Positions 36,360-44,431 of a DNA stretch of 64,000 bases are shown in pieces. The DNA comes from Clostridium pasteurianum (GTDB lineage Bacteria; Bacillota; Clostridia; Clostridiales; Clostridiaceae). The translations under genes were made by a program, and so were the position numbers. Numbering within the stretch: position 1 is the stretch's first letter; each line of letters opens with the position of its first letter. The notes under the pieces were generated by a model, which ran no database searches, had not been told where the DNA came from, and saw only the letters and a program-made list of their open reading frames with translations. Location of the stretch: assembly GCF_001705235.1 (NCBI RefSeq), contig NZ_MCGV01000001.1:186001-250000 (forward strand), given 5' to 3'.

Positions 36360-36727
36360 CGTTTTATCACCTCCATAATTAATAGCATTTTTTTAAATTT
36401 CATTTTTAATATAGTTAAACTTCATATTATACTTACTATATCGGAGGTTTAAAGAAAATTTTTATAGTTTTTTTAAAAAAATTTTTATTTTAATAATAAT
36501 TGTCGTTAAAGTTAAAGCCAATATTTCTATACCTCATTACCCTTTTAAATAAAATTATATTAAATTTATTTAAAAATATTGTAATTCTAGCGAAAACATG
36601 ATATGTTTAAAATACTCGAAACGTGCAGAATAATATGTATTAAGGTAACTTAGCTATTTATATTTAATAAATTTTATAGGTATACTAAAAGCATGCTCCC
36701 TTAAATAGCAATTTACTAATTGAACCT
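36360..36727. other. Intergenic region upstream of the cellulose riboswitch
   Basis: About 370 A+T-rich bases separate the SseB-like gene from the aptamer. TATACT at 36681-36686 is a plausible -10 for the riboswitch transcript, with a weak -35. I see no gene. Confidence 0.45.
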
Positions 36728-36811
36728 ATATAGTATGAAGAAACTATGATGGATTTTCTGAAATTGGGCACTTGGAAAATTCTGAGTTAATAGTGCAACC
36801 GACCAACTATT
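36728..36811 (+). promoter_or_regulatory. c-di-GMP-II riboswitch aptamer upstream of bcsA
   Basis: The stretch GAAGAAACTATGATGG...AAATTGGGCACTTGG...GAGTTAATAGTGCAACCGACC reproduces the conserved core of class II cyclic di-GMP riboswitches: (A)GAAAC-ATGATG, AAATTGGGCACTTG and TAGTGCAACCGACC. GGCACT and AGTGC can form the pseudoknot-region pairing known for the class. P1 is ATAGT (36730-36734) with ACTAT (36806-36810). It is directly followed by an intrinsic terminator and the bcsA gene, so its target is the cellulose operon. Confidence 0.93.
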
Positions 36812-36851
36812 GATATTTTTTAAAATATTTATCTATAGTTGGCCTTTTTTT
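36803..36851 (+). terminator. Riboswitch-controlled terminator before bcsA
   Basis: CCAACTATTGATA (36803-36815) pairs with TATCTATAGTTGG (36830-36842), followed by CCTTTTTTT. Its 5' half uses ACCAACTAT, which includes the 3' strand of aptamer P1. Aptamer and terminator should be mutually exclusive, predicting that c-di-GMP turns transcription ON. That direction is an inference. Confidence 0.85.
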
Positions 36852-36892
36852 ATAATATTAGAAAATAAAACTTACTTAGGTGGCGATATTCA

Positions 36893-39166
36893 ATGAAATT
36901 AAAGAAAATAAGAAATCATTTTTTAATAATTAGTAGTACACTGATGACTATTATTTATTTAATTTGGAGAATATTTTTTACTATTCCCATTGGAGATAAT
37001 ATAGTATCTATTTTTTCTGCGTTAGCATTATTAATTGTAGAAATTTTAGGAATGTTCGAAGCGGCAGTACACTATTACCAAATGTCAGAAATATCGTATC
37101 CATCAAAACCTAAAGTCAACGAAAATCTATTTCCTGATATAGACATTTTTATTGCTACATATAATGAGCCAAAAAAGTTACTTTATAAAACTATAAACGG
37201 CTGTATAAATATGGACTATCCCGATAAAACTAAAGTTCACATTTATTTATGTGACGATGGTAATCGACCCGAATTTAAGAATTTAGCACACTCTATGAAA
37301 ATAAATTACTTAACCCGTAGTGATAGAAAAGGTTCAAAAGCAGGAAATTTAAATAATGCTCTTGCACACTCAACTTCACCTTTAATTGTAACTTTTGATG
37401 CAGATATGATTCCAATGCATGATTTTTTAACTGCTTCTGTACCCTATTTTCTTACATCTGAAAAAGTTGGTTTTGTTCAAACTCCACAAAGCTTTTATAA
37501 TCCTGATTTATTTCAATATTATCTTTATTCAGAGGGAAGAATTCCAAATGAGCAGGATTATTTTTACAGAGACGTTCAAATTTCTAGAAACAAAAGCAAT
37601 TCAGTTATATATGGCGGCACAAATACTGTTATTTCACGTAAAGCTTTAGAGGACGCAGGCGGATTTTACACCAAAGCTATAACTGAAGATTTTGCAACTG
37701 GTTTAATAATACAAAGCAAGGGTTATAAGTGCTATGCCATTAACGAAATCCATGCTTCAGGTCTTGCCCCTGAGGACTTACCAAGTTTAATTAAGCAGCG
37801 TGAGAGATGGTCAAGAGGCTGCATTCAGACTGGTAGAAAATTAAATATATTATTTAGAAAAGGTCTAACTATAGGTCAAAAACTAAGCTATATTTCTGCA
37901 ATTTCTTACTGGTATTCAGGTATAAAAAGATTGATTTATATTATGTCCCCTATTCTTTTCTCAGTTTTTGGAGTAATTGTTGTAAAGTGTACTCTTACTC
38001 AAGTGCTTATTTTTTGGCTCCCAATGTATTTACTAAGCAACGCGGCATTAAAAAAATTATCCAACAATATAAGAACTACAAAATGGACGAATATATATGA
38101 AACTATTTTATTTCCATCACTTATTATTCCTGTTTTACTCGAAACCTTAGGTATATCACAGGTTAAATTTGCTGTAACACGAAAAGATGGAGTTCATGAT
38201 GATAAAAATTATCGATTAAAAAGATCAGTCCCTCATATATTTTTTGCCGTACTTTCCTTAATAGGCATAATAAACTGTACTAAAATGATTTTTGATTCAG
38301 GGTCACCTACATACATAGTTGTTTTATTTTGGCTTGTAGTTAATTTTTATAATTTATTAATGTCTATATTTTTTATGCTTGGAAGAAAATCCTTCCGTAC
38401 ATCCGAAAGATTTTTAGCAAAAGAGAAATGTATAATTTCTTATTATGAAAATCAAATTAGTTCTACAACTATAGATATATCTGAAGGAGGACTAGCTGTT
38501 ATTTTAAATTTTCCTGAATTTATACCTTATGATATTGATGTAAAACTCTCTATACATACTGAAATATACAATTGTGAATTTAAAGCTGTAGTTGTACATG
38601 TTCAAAATACAGGTAGGAGTTGGAAATATGCATTTAAAATAACAACTCTAGACGAAAGAAATCATAAAAAGCTGCTTCAAATTATTTATGATAGGGTACA
38701 CTCCCTACCTAAAAGTTTGGATAAAAGTAATAGCATATTTGATGATATTAGAGTTAATGTACTTGATAGGAATAAAAAGCCGTTTCAATTTAACAGGAAA
38801 CTTCCGCGCATTGAATTAAATACAGAATTATTATCAGATGAATCCGGAGAAGTAACCATGACGTCTTTTAATTATGAATATATTGTTTTAAAAGAAATTT
38901 GTTCCAAAAGGTTAAGTTCAAGATTAACGCTGCATATTAGCTACAATAAACGCATTAACTGTATTTTTGAAAAGAATATTAATTATAAACGAAAAGAAAA
39001 ATTCCATTCTTATCTTTACAGAATTGAAGATTATAAAGCTTTACAGAAAGATGAAGAATTCAGGCAAATATTAAATCAATGGATTATTAATAACAAAGAA
39101 GTTCAATATCAAGCACTTAATAAAAATAGAAATGACGACTATCTTAATGAAATGGATTATTTATGA
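36893..39166 (+). CDS. bcsA: Cellulose synthase catalytic subunit with C-terminal PilZ domain
   Basis: This 757-residue membrane GT2 polymerises UDP-glucose into beta-1,4-glucan and exports it. Membrane helices flank a GT domain with DDG (121-123), DAD (169-171), TED (264-266) and QRERW (302-306). The gating loop FAVTRKDG (426-433) matches the FxVTxK that c-di-GMP unlocks. The PilZ domain from about 498 has RTSERF and DISEGG (528-533), the binding arginines and D-x-S-xx-G. The C-terminal 120 residues are not recognised. The ATG follows TTAGGTGGCGATATTCA, a weaker ribosome site. Confidence 0.94.
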   Translation: MKLKKIRNHFLIISSTLMTIIYLIWRIFFTIPIGDNIVSIFSALALLIVEILGMFEAAVHYYQMSEISYPSKPKVNENLFPDIDIFIATYNEPKKLLYKTINGCINMDYPDKTKVHIYLCDDGNRPEFKNLAHSMKINYLTRSDRKGSKAGNLNNALAHSTSPLIVTFDADMIPMHDFLTASVPYFLTSEKVGFVQTPQSFYNPDLFQYYLYSEGRIPNEQDYFYRDVQISRNKSNSVIYGGTNTVISRKALEDAGGFYTKAITEDFATGLIIQSKGYKCYAINEIHASGLAPEDLPSLIKQRERWSRGCIQTGRKLNILFRKGLTIGQKLSYISAISYWYSGIKRLIYIMSPILFSVFGVIVVKCTLTQVLIFWLPMYLLSNAALKKLSNNIRTTKWTNIYETILFPSLIIPVLLETLGISQVKFAVTRKDGVHDDKNYRLKRSVPHIFFAVLSLIGIINCTKMIFDSGSPTYIVVLFWLVVNFYNLLMSIFFMLGRKSFRTSERFLAKEKCIISYYENQISSTTIDISEGGLAVILNFPEFIPYDIDVKLSIHTEIYNCEFKAVVVHVQNTGRSWKYAFKITTLDERNHKKLLQIIYDRVHSLPKSLDKSNSIFDDIRVNVLDRNKKPFQFNRKLPRIELNTELLSDESGEVTMTSFNYEYIVLKEICSKRLSSRLTLHISYNKRINCIFEKNINYKRKEKFHSYLYRIEDYKALQKDEEFRQILNQWIINNKEVQYQALNKNRNDDYLNEMDYL

Positions 39167-39181
39167 TTTAGGAGGATTAAC

Positions 39182-40363
39182 ATGACATTTATTAAAAAAA
39201 TACTACTGCTTTTTTTTATAATAATCTTAATTTTGCCTTATCATTTTATAGCTAAAGCAGATGCTACCTCAGGTATACTTATATCTGATAATATGCGTCA
39301 AATGTCAAACGGATCAACTGTCCAATATAATACAAATTCAATAAACGGAAATTATAATTTAACTGCTAAAATTACTTCTAAAGGATTAAAAAAAGGATAT
39401 TATTCAACTATCTTTTATAATGCTTTAAACAATAATATGTTTAATTATGGAATAGTCTCTTTTGACATACATAATAACTCTAATAGCCAATTAAATATCA
39501 ATTTTATGATCAATAAGCAAGATGGTACAAGTTTATCTATAGCAAATGACAGTTATGTACTTCTTAAAGAAAGTAGCAGTGCTTTAATAAAAAAATTATC
39601 TCCATCCAATGGAAGTATCGTAATTTCAAAAGGGTTTAATGGAACTGTTCTTATTCCACTAAACGCTTTAAAACAAAATCAAATTCAAAATACTAATCAG
39701 AATACTACATCTATGATTGCAAGCTTACCTTCTTGGTGGGGAATACTTATAACTTCAAAGGAGAATGAAAAAAAAGATTTTACTTTAAGCAATTTTAATC
39801 TAATAAACGCCGACAATAAAATACAGGAAATCGAAAATTTGAATGTAAACTTTAATGGTGACACAAGAGTTCAAATACCAGTTGTAGGTGAATCTATTGC
39901 TAAATATAGTGCCAATATTCATGATTCAAATGGAAATATAGTAAACCAAAAGATAACATATAAAATAGACACACCAAAGAAAGGAATTTCAATTGACAGC
40001 AATGGAATGCTTAAAATCAAACAAAATGTATCACCACAACCAATAAGAATAGATGCAGTGATAGACAATAATTTAGCATTTGAATCCAAAGAAATTCAAC
40101 TATATAAATCATGGACATTAGATGCAAAAGAATTGGACGGTACAAGCAAAAGTATCCCTCAAACCTACGAAGTAAAAAAAATATTAGGCAGTACATATAA
40201 ATTTTTGATGTCCGATTATGTAATGAATATTATAAGAATTTCTGCTGTTATATCATTACTGCTATTTATAAAATTATATTTATATTGGAAAAAAATTAAT
40301 TACAAAGAAAAAAAGTTTAATAGAAAAGAATATATTATTAGACGAAATAGAAAAAAATATTGA
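39182..40363 (+). CDS. Membrane-anchored secreted protein, candidate BcsB/CcsB-like partner
   Basis: This 393-residue protein has a signal peptide (hydrophobic residues about 5-25), a long extracytoplasmic Ser/Asn-rich beta-type region and one C-terminal membrane segment near residues 345-362. A very basic tail follows (KKINYKEKKFNRKEYIIRR). This topology matches what BcsB supplies to BcsA in Gram-negatives, but I see no BcsB sequence signature. Clostridial cellulose operons described in C. difficile (ccs genes) include a CcsB of this kind. It lies 15 bases after bcsA. The partner role is inferred. Confidence 0.65.
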   Translation: MTFIKKILLLFFIIILILPYHFIAKADATSGILISDNMRQMSNGSTVQYNTNSINGNYNLTAKITSKGLKKGYYSTIFYNALNNNMFNYGIVSFDIHNNSNSQLNINFMINKQDGTSLSIANDSYVLLKESSSALIKKLSPSNGSIVISKGFNGTVLIPLNALKQNQIQNTNQNTTSMIASLPSWWGILITSKENEKKDFTLSNFNLINADNKIQEIENLNVNFNGDTRVQIPVVGESIAKYSANIHDSNGNIVNQKITYKIDTPKKGISIDSNGMLKIKQNVSPQPIRIDAVIDNNLAFESKEIQLYKSWTLDAKELDGTSKSIPQTYEVKKILGSTYKFLMSDYVMNIIRISAVISLLLFIKLYLYWKKINYKEKKFNRKEYIIRRNRKKY

Positions 40364-40396
40364 TAAATTATTTAATATATAAAGGGTGAATTAATA

Positions 40397-41803
40397 ATGC
40401 TATTTTCAAGTATAGTTTTCATACTGTATTTCTTGCCAATAACCTTGGTATTATACTATTTAACATCATTTTCTAAAAAGCTTCAAAATATTATACTTTT
40501 AGTACTCAGTTTAATTTTTTATGCCTGGGGACAATCTTCATATGTACTAATTATGGTATTTTCTATTTTATTTAATTACATATTAGGCTTATTAATTGAA
40601 AAATACAAAGCAAAATTCTTTTTAATATTTGGATGCTTGTGTAACCTTGGAATACTCTTTGTATTTAAATATTTAGGATTTTTCATAAGAAATATAAACA
40701 GTTTACAATCCTTTAAAATACCAGTCCCTACCCTATCTCTGCCTGTTGGTATTTCTTTTTTTACATTTAAAGCTGTATCGTACCTTGTAGATGTTTATAA
40801 AGAAAAATCAAAAGCAGCTAAGAATCCTATTTATGTTGGGCTCTACATATCATTTTTCCCTGAGCTCTTAGCTGGACCTATTTCTAAATACAACAATATA
40901 GTAGATCAAATAAAAAGTAGAAAAATCACATGGCAAAAATTTTCCGTAGGTTCATGTAGATTTATTACAGGTCTTAGTAAAAAAGTTCTTATATCAAATA
41001 GTATGGCTGTTATAGTCGATAGAATTATTTCTCTCAATGGTAATTTAAACATACCGGCAACACTTGCATGGCTTGGATCCATTGCGTATACTCTTCAAAT
41101 ATATTTTGATTTTTCTGGATACTCTGATATGGCAATAGGACTAGGATTAATGCTAGGATTCAAATTTGAGGAAAACTTTAATTATCCATATATATCAAAA
41201 TCCATATCAGAATTCTGGCGCAGATGGCACATTACTTTAAGTACATGGTTTAAAGACTATGTTTATTTCCCCCTTGGAGGTTCTAGAGTTAAAAATAAAG
41301 ATAAATTAATACGTAACCTGCTTATTGTATGGGTACTCACTGGAGTGTGGCACGGTGCAGAATGGACATTTGTAATCTGGGGATTTTTGAATTTTGTCTT
41401 CATTGCTTTAGAAAAGTTATTATCTTTTGACAAATTGGATATAAAACCTATATATAAACATCTTTATGCACTTTTCATTATAAATTTAGGTTGGGTTATT
41501 TTTAGAGCAAAGGATTTAGAAGCAGCTGGTAAATATATTGCATGCATGTTTGGCCTTAAAAACAATGGTTTCTGGAGCCCATACACATTTATGTTTATAA
41601 AAGAAAATATTGTTTTCTTTATAGCTGGAATCATATTATCAACTCCAATAGCAAGAAAAACTAACACATATATAGTATATAAAGCAAAGCATGCTGCTCT
41701 TTTAGAAGTTTTGTATCCAATTTCTATATTAGGACTTTTTTTAATATCCTTATCCTATATAGTAAAAGGTTCTTATAATCCATTTATTTATTTTAAATTT
41801 TAA
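40397..41803 (+). CDS. MBOAT O-acyltransferase, AlgI-like
   Basis: This 468-residue polytopic membrane protein is of the MBOAT family, which moves acyl groups across the membrane to extracellular polysaccharides (AlgI on alginate, WssH on cellulose, DltB on teichoic acid). It has SISEFWRRWHITLSTWFKDY (His278), FPLGGSRV and the catalytic VLTGVWHGAEW (His319). The ribosome site AAAGGGTG precedes the ATG. It is followed 18 bases later by a DHHW protein, the usual transfer partner. Acetylation of the product is inferred. Confidence 0.9.
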   Translation: MLFSSIVFILYFLPITLVLYYLTSFSKKLQNIILLVLSLIFYAWGQSSYVLIMVFSILFNYILGLLIEKYKAKFFLIFGCLCNLGILFVFKYLGFFIRNINSLQSFKIPVPTLSLPVGISFFTFKAVSYLVDVYKEKSKAAKNPIYVGLYISFFPELLAGPISKYNNIVDQIKSRKITWQKFSVGSCRFITGLSKKVLISNSMAVIVDRIISLNGNLNIPATLAWLGSIAYTLQIYFDFSGYSDMAIGLGLMLGFKFEENFNYPYISKSISEFWRRWHITLSTWFKDYVYFPLGGSRVKNKDKLIRNLLIVWVLTGVWHGAEWTFVIWGFLNFVFIALEKLLSFDKLDIKPIYKHLYALFIINLGWVIFRAKDLEAAGKYIACMFGLKNNGFWSPYTFMFIKENIVFFIAGIILSTPIARKTNTYIVYKAKHAALLEVLYPISILGLFLISLSYIVKGSYNPFIYFKF

Positions 41804-41821
41804 GGAAAAGAGGAAATATGA

Positions 41822-43024
41822 ATGGACAGACTATTTTTCAAAAAATTTATAACATCCATACTATTTGTCATTTTACTTTTTGTACTTTCCTTTAATAATT
41901 TTGCGAAAAATTATACATCTTTATTAAATGCATTTAAAAATACAAAATTTAACAGTATATCTATAAATAGCGCTACAAGCTCCTTAGAAAATACATTAAA
42001 TGATAGCACCTATGGTAAATATACCTTTATAGAATTATATGGATATATTCAAAAATTAATGTGCAAAAATGAAGAATCAAATTTCGAAGTTGTAAAGGAT
42101 GAAAACGGATTTTTGCATTACACCTATTTTGCAAGTCAGCCTAATGCTGTTTATCCACTTGTAAAAAGAATGCAAGCTTTGAAAAGCAACCTAAAAGACA
42201 AAAACACTAAACTAATTTACATGATGCCGCCAGATAAATACATAAGAGGTTATTCAAAATTCCCATATGGAATTCCATACAGTTATTCAAATGAAACGGC
42301 AGATGCATTTCTAAATTTACTGAAAAAGAATAATATTAATACAATAGATCTGCGTAAAAATTTGAGCAAAAGCGATATTCCAAACGATCAGCTATTTTTT
42401 AAGACCGATCATCACTGGACAATTCAAACAGCTTTTTATGAATTTGGAGAGCTTGTGAAAACTTTAAATGAAAGATACGATTTGAATATCGATAAAGATG
42501 GCTTTTATACGAATAAAAATAATTATAATTTTATAACTTACAAAAATTCCTATGTTGGATCAATGGGACGAAAAACTGGAATTACATATTCTGGGGTAGA
42601 TGATTTTACTTTAATTTACCCTAAGTTTGATACAAATTATAACTTCTACTGTAAAACAGGAAGTCAGATATTTAATTTTAATGGTAGATTTGAAGATACT
42701 CTACTTACAATATCACCTTTTAGAACTAACAAAGGTACTTATGATTTAGAAGCTGATAAATATTCTTCATACCTTTTTGGCAATAGAGGAATTGTCCATG
42801 TGACAAACAAAAATAATCCCAATGGTCCAAAGGTTTTATTTGTAAAAGACTCAGTTACTGTACCACTTGCAGCATTTTTATCTACTGTTTGCTCTGATGT
42901 TTACCTTGTTGATCCTAGATATTATACTGGCAGCATTCCAGCTTATATAAATAGTGTAAAGACTGACTTTGTGTTTGTATCATTTTACCCTCAAGATTTA
43001 ACAATGGATTTCTTTAAATTTTAA
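41822..43024 (+). CDS. DHHW family protein (AlgJ/AlgX-like SGNH acetyltransferase candidate)
   Basis: This 400-residue protein has a single N-terminal membrane anchor (about 8-27) and an extracytoplasmic SGNH-like domain. The name motif is exact: KTDHHWT (194-200), and a nucleophile candidate is S344 in VKDSVTVP, with YPKFD and PDKY supporting the fold. In alginate and cellulose acetylation the DHHW/SGNH protein receives the acetyl group from the MBOAT protein. Its pairing with the preceding gene supports this; the substrate is inferred as cellulose. Confidence 0.82.
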   Translation: MDRLFFKKFITSILFVILLFVLSFNNFAKNYTSLLNAFKNTKFNSISINSATSSLENTLNDSTYGKYTFIELYGYIQKLMCKNEESNFEVVKDENGFLHYTYFASQPNAVYPLVKRMQALKSNLKDKNTKLIYMMPPDKYIRGYSKFPYGIPYSYSNETADAFLNLLKKNNINTIDLRKNLSKSDIPNDQLFFKTDHHWTIQTAFYEFGELVKTLNERYDLNIDKDGFYTNKNNYNFITYKNSYVGSMGRKTGITYSGVDDFTLIYPKFDTNYNFYCKTGSQIFNFNGRFEDTLLTISPFRTNKGTYDLEADKYSSYLFGNRGIVHVTNKNNPNGPKVLFVKDSVTVPLAAFLSTVCSDVYLVDPRYYTGSIPAYINSVKTDFVFVSFYPQDLTMDFFKF

Positions 43025-43058
43025 GAAATAATGAATTACATTTATGGAGGTTTTAATA

Positions 43059-44117
43059 ATGAAACTTGGTAGGTTCAAAATTTTCCCTTTAGTTATATTA
43101 ACTATTATTTCTCTAACGAGCTGCGTGAATACACATAAAAAAATCCAGAACAAAAGAACCTACGGAAGTGATTATTATAATTACTGGAAAAAGAAATATG
43201 TTGTAAGCGTAAATTCCAGCATGAGTAAAGTAGTTAATCCTGAAAATAATAAAATTACTGTCAGTGAAGGAATGGGCTATGGTCTCCTATTTAGTGCTGC
43301 TTATGATGATAAAAACCAATTTGATAAGCTTTGGAATTATACTAAGCACTACCTCGATAATAATGGTTTAATGAACTGGAAAATAAACTCTAATGGAAAT
43401 ATTTCAGGTTATGGATCAGCTTCAGATGCAGATGAAGATATAGCATATGCTCTTTTACTTGCAGCAGAAAAATGGCCTAATGCTAGCTACAATAAGGAAG
43501 CGGTAAAAATGATTAACGCAATAAAAAGCACAGAAATTTCAAAAGATTATATACTTTTACCTGGTGACAGTTGGGGAAACAATCCCCCTTTTAATCCCTC
43601 CTACGTTTCTCCATACTACTATTATAAATTTGCCGCACTTTCAAGCTCTGAAAAAAATTATTGGGAAAAAGTGCTGAATGTAAATGTTAACCTTCTAAAT
43701 CAAAATATAGACAAAGAAACAGGACTTTTACCTGATTGGATTAATAAAGATGGCACTATAAAAGCTGAAAATAATAAATTTGGATATGATGCAGTAAGAG
43801 TTCCTTTAAGGCTTATTGAATTTTATAATGAAACGCATAATTCTACAGCAAAGGATATATTAGAGAGAGAAAATGACTTTCTTTCAAAAATTGGTTCTAA
43901 TAAGCTAGTCTCCGGATACAGCACAGATGGTAAACCATTAGCAAACTACATAAACTCCGTATATTTATCTTCTTTTTCAGCAGCAAGCCTTATTAATAAA
44001 GATTCTAACTTCAGCAAAGAAATGATAACTAAACTCAAGAATTCTAAAGATGAAAGCTATTACGGATGCTCTTTAAAGATGTGGGTGTTTCTTATTTTAG
44101 ATAATAAACTAAATTAA
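43059..44117 (+). CDS. Glycoside hydrolase family 8 lipoprotein (BcsZ-like endoglucanase)
   Basis: This 352-residue GH8 enzyme cleaves beta-1,4-glucan. From the ATG at 43059 (behind GGAGG, 8 bases) it has a lipoprotein signal with LTSC (Cys22). The GH8 core has the catalytic acid E70 in TVSEGMGYGLLF and aspartates in YGSASDADEDIAYAL (D123, D125), then PGDSWG. In Gram-negative operons BcsZ trims nascent cellulose and helps export; here it would sit on the outer face of the membrane. It is the last gene of the operon, followed by repeat D. Confidence 0.9.
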   Translation: MKLGRFKIFPLVILTIISLTSCVNTHKKIQNKRTYGSDYYNYWKKKYVVSVNSSMSKVVNPENNKITVSEGMGYGLLFSAAYDDKNQFDKLWNYTKHYLDNNGLMNWKINSNGNISGYGSASDADEDIAYALLLAAEKWPNASYNKEAVKMINAIKSTEISKDYILLPGDSWGNNPPFNPSYVSPYYYYKFAALSSSEKNYWEKVLNVNVNLLNQNIDKETGLLPDWINKDGTIKAENNKFGYDAVRVPLRLIEFYNETHNSTAKDILERENDFLSKIGSNKLVSGYSTDGKPLANYINSVYLSSFSAASLINKDSNFSKEMITKLKNSKDESYYGCSLKMWVFLILDNKLN

Positions 44118-44189
44118 GTCTCATAATAAAATATACTACTATTCTAAGGATTAATAATATATAGTTTATAAACAAAACACATCTACTAT

Positions 44190-44431
44190 ACACCTAAAAT
44201 TCCGTAGATACGGAGGAATTTTTCCCTTGTTTTACTTCAAAAGTGAACTAACAGTGCTTTTGGAACAATTTAAAAAAATTCTAATAAATCTTGTTAAAAA
44301 ATCATAAAATCCTTAGAATTTTGAATTTGTCTGAACGCTAGTGAGTTATTCAAAACTCTTAGGATTTTATGATTTTTTAACATTAGATTTATAGAACTTT
44401 TTTAATGTTCCAAAGCACTGTTAGTTCACTT
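44190..44431 (-). repeat. Palindromic repeat D (3' of purL) with tail
   Basis: A 191-nt hairpin (44241-44431): AAGTGAACTAACAGTGCTTT occurs at both ends as complements, and the arms stay complementary for about 80 bases through TTAAAAAATCATAAAATCC. The loop is near CTGAACGCTAGTGAG. The purL side has GGAACATTAAAAAAG, the distal side GGAACAATTTAAA. It starts at the last base of the purL stop codon. Distal tail (44200-44240, minus strand): AAACAAGGGAAAAATTCCTC then CGTATCTACGGAATTTT. Confidence 0.85.
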
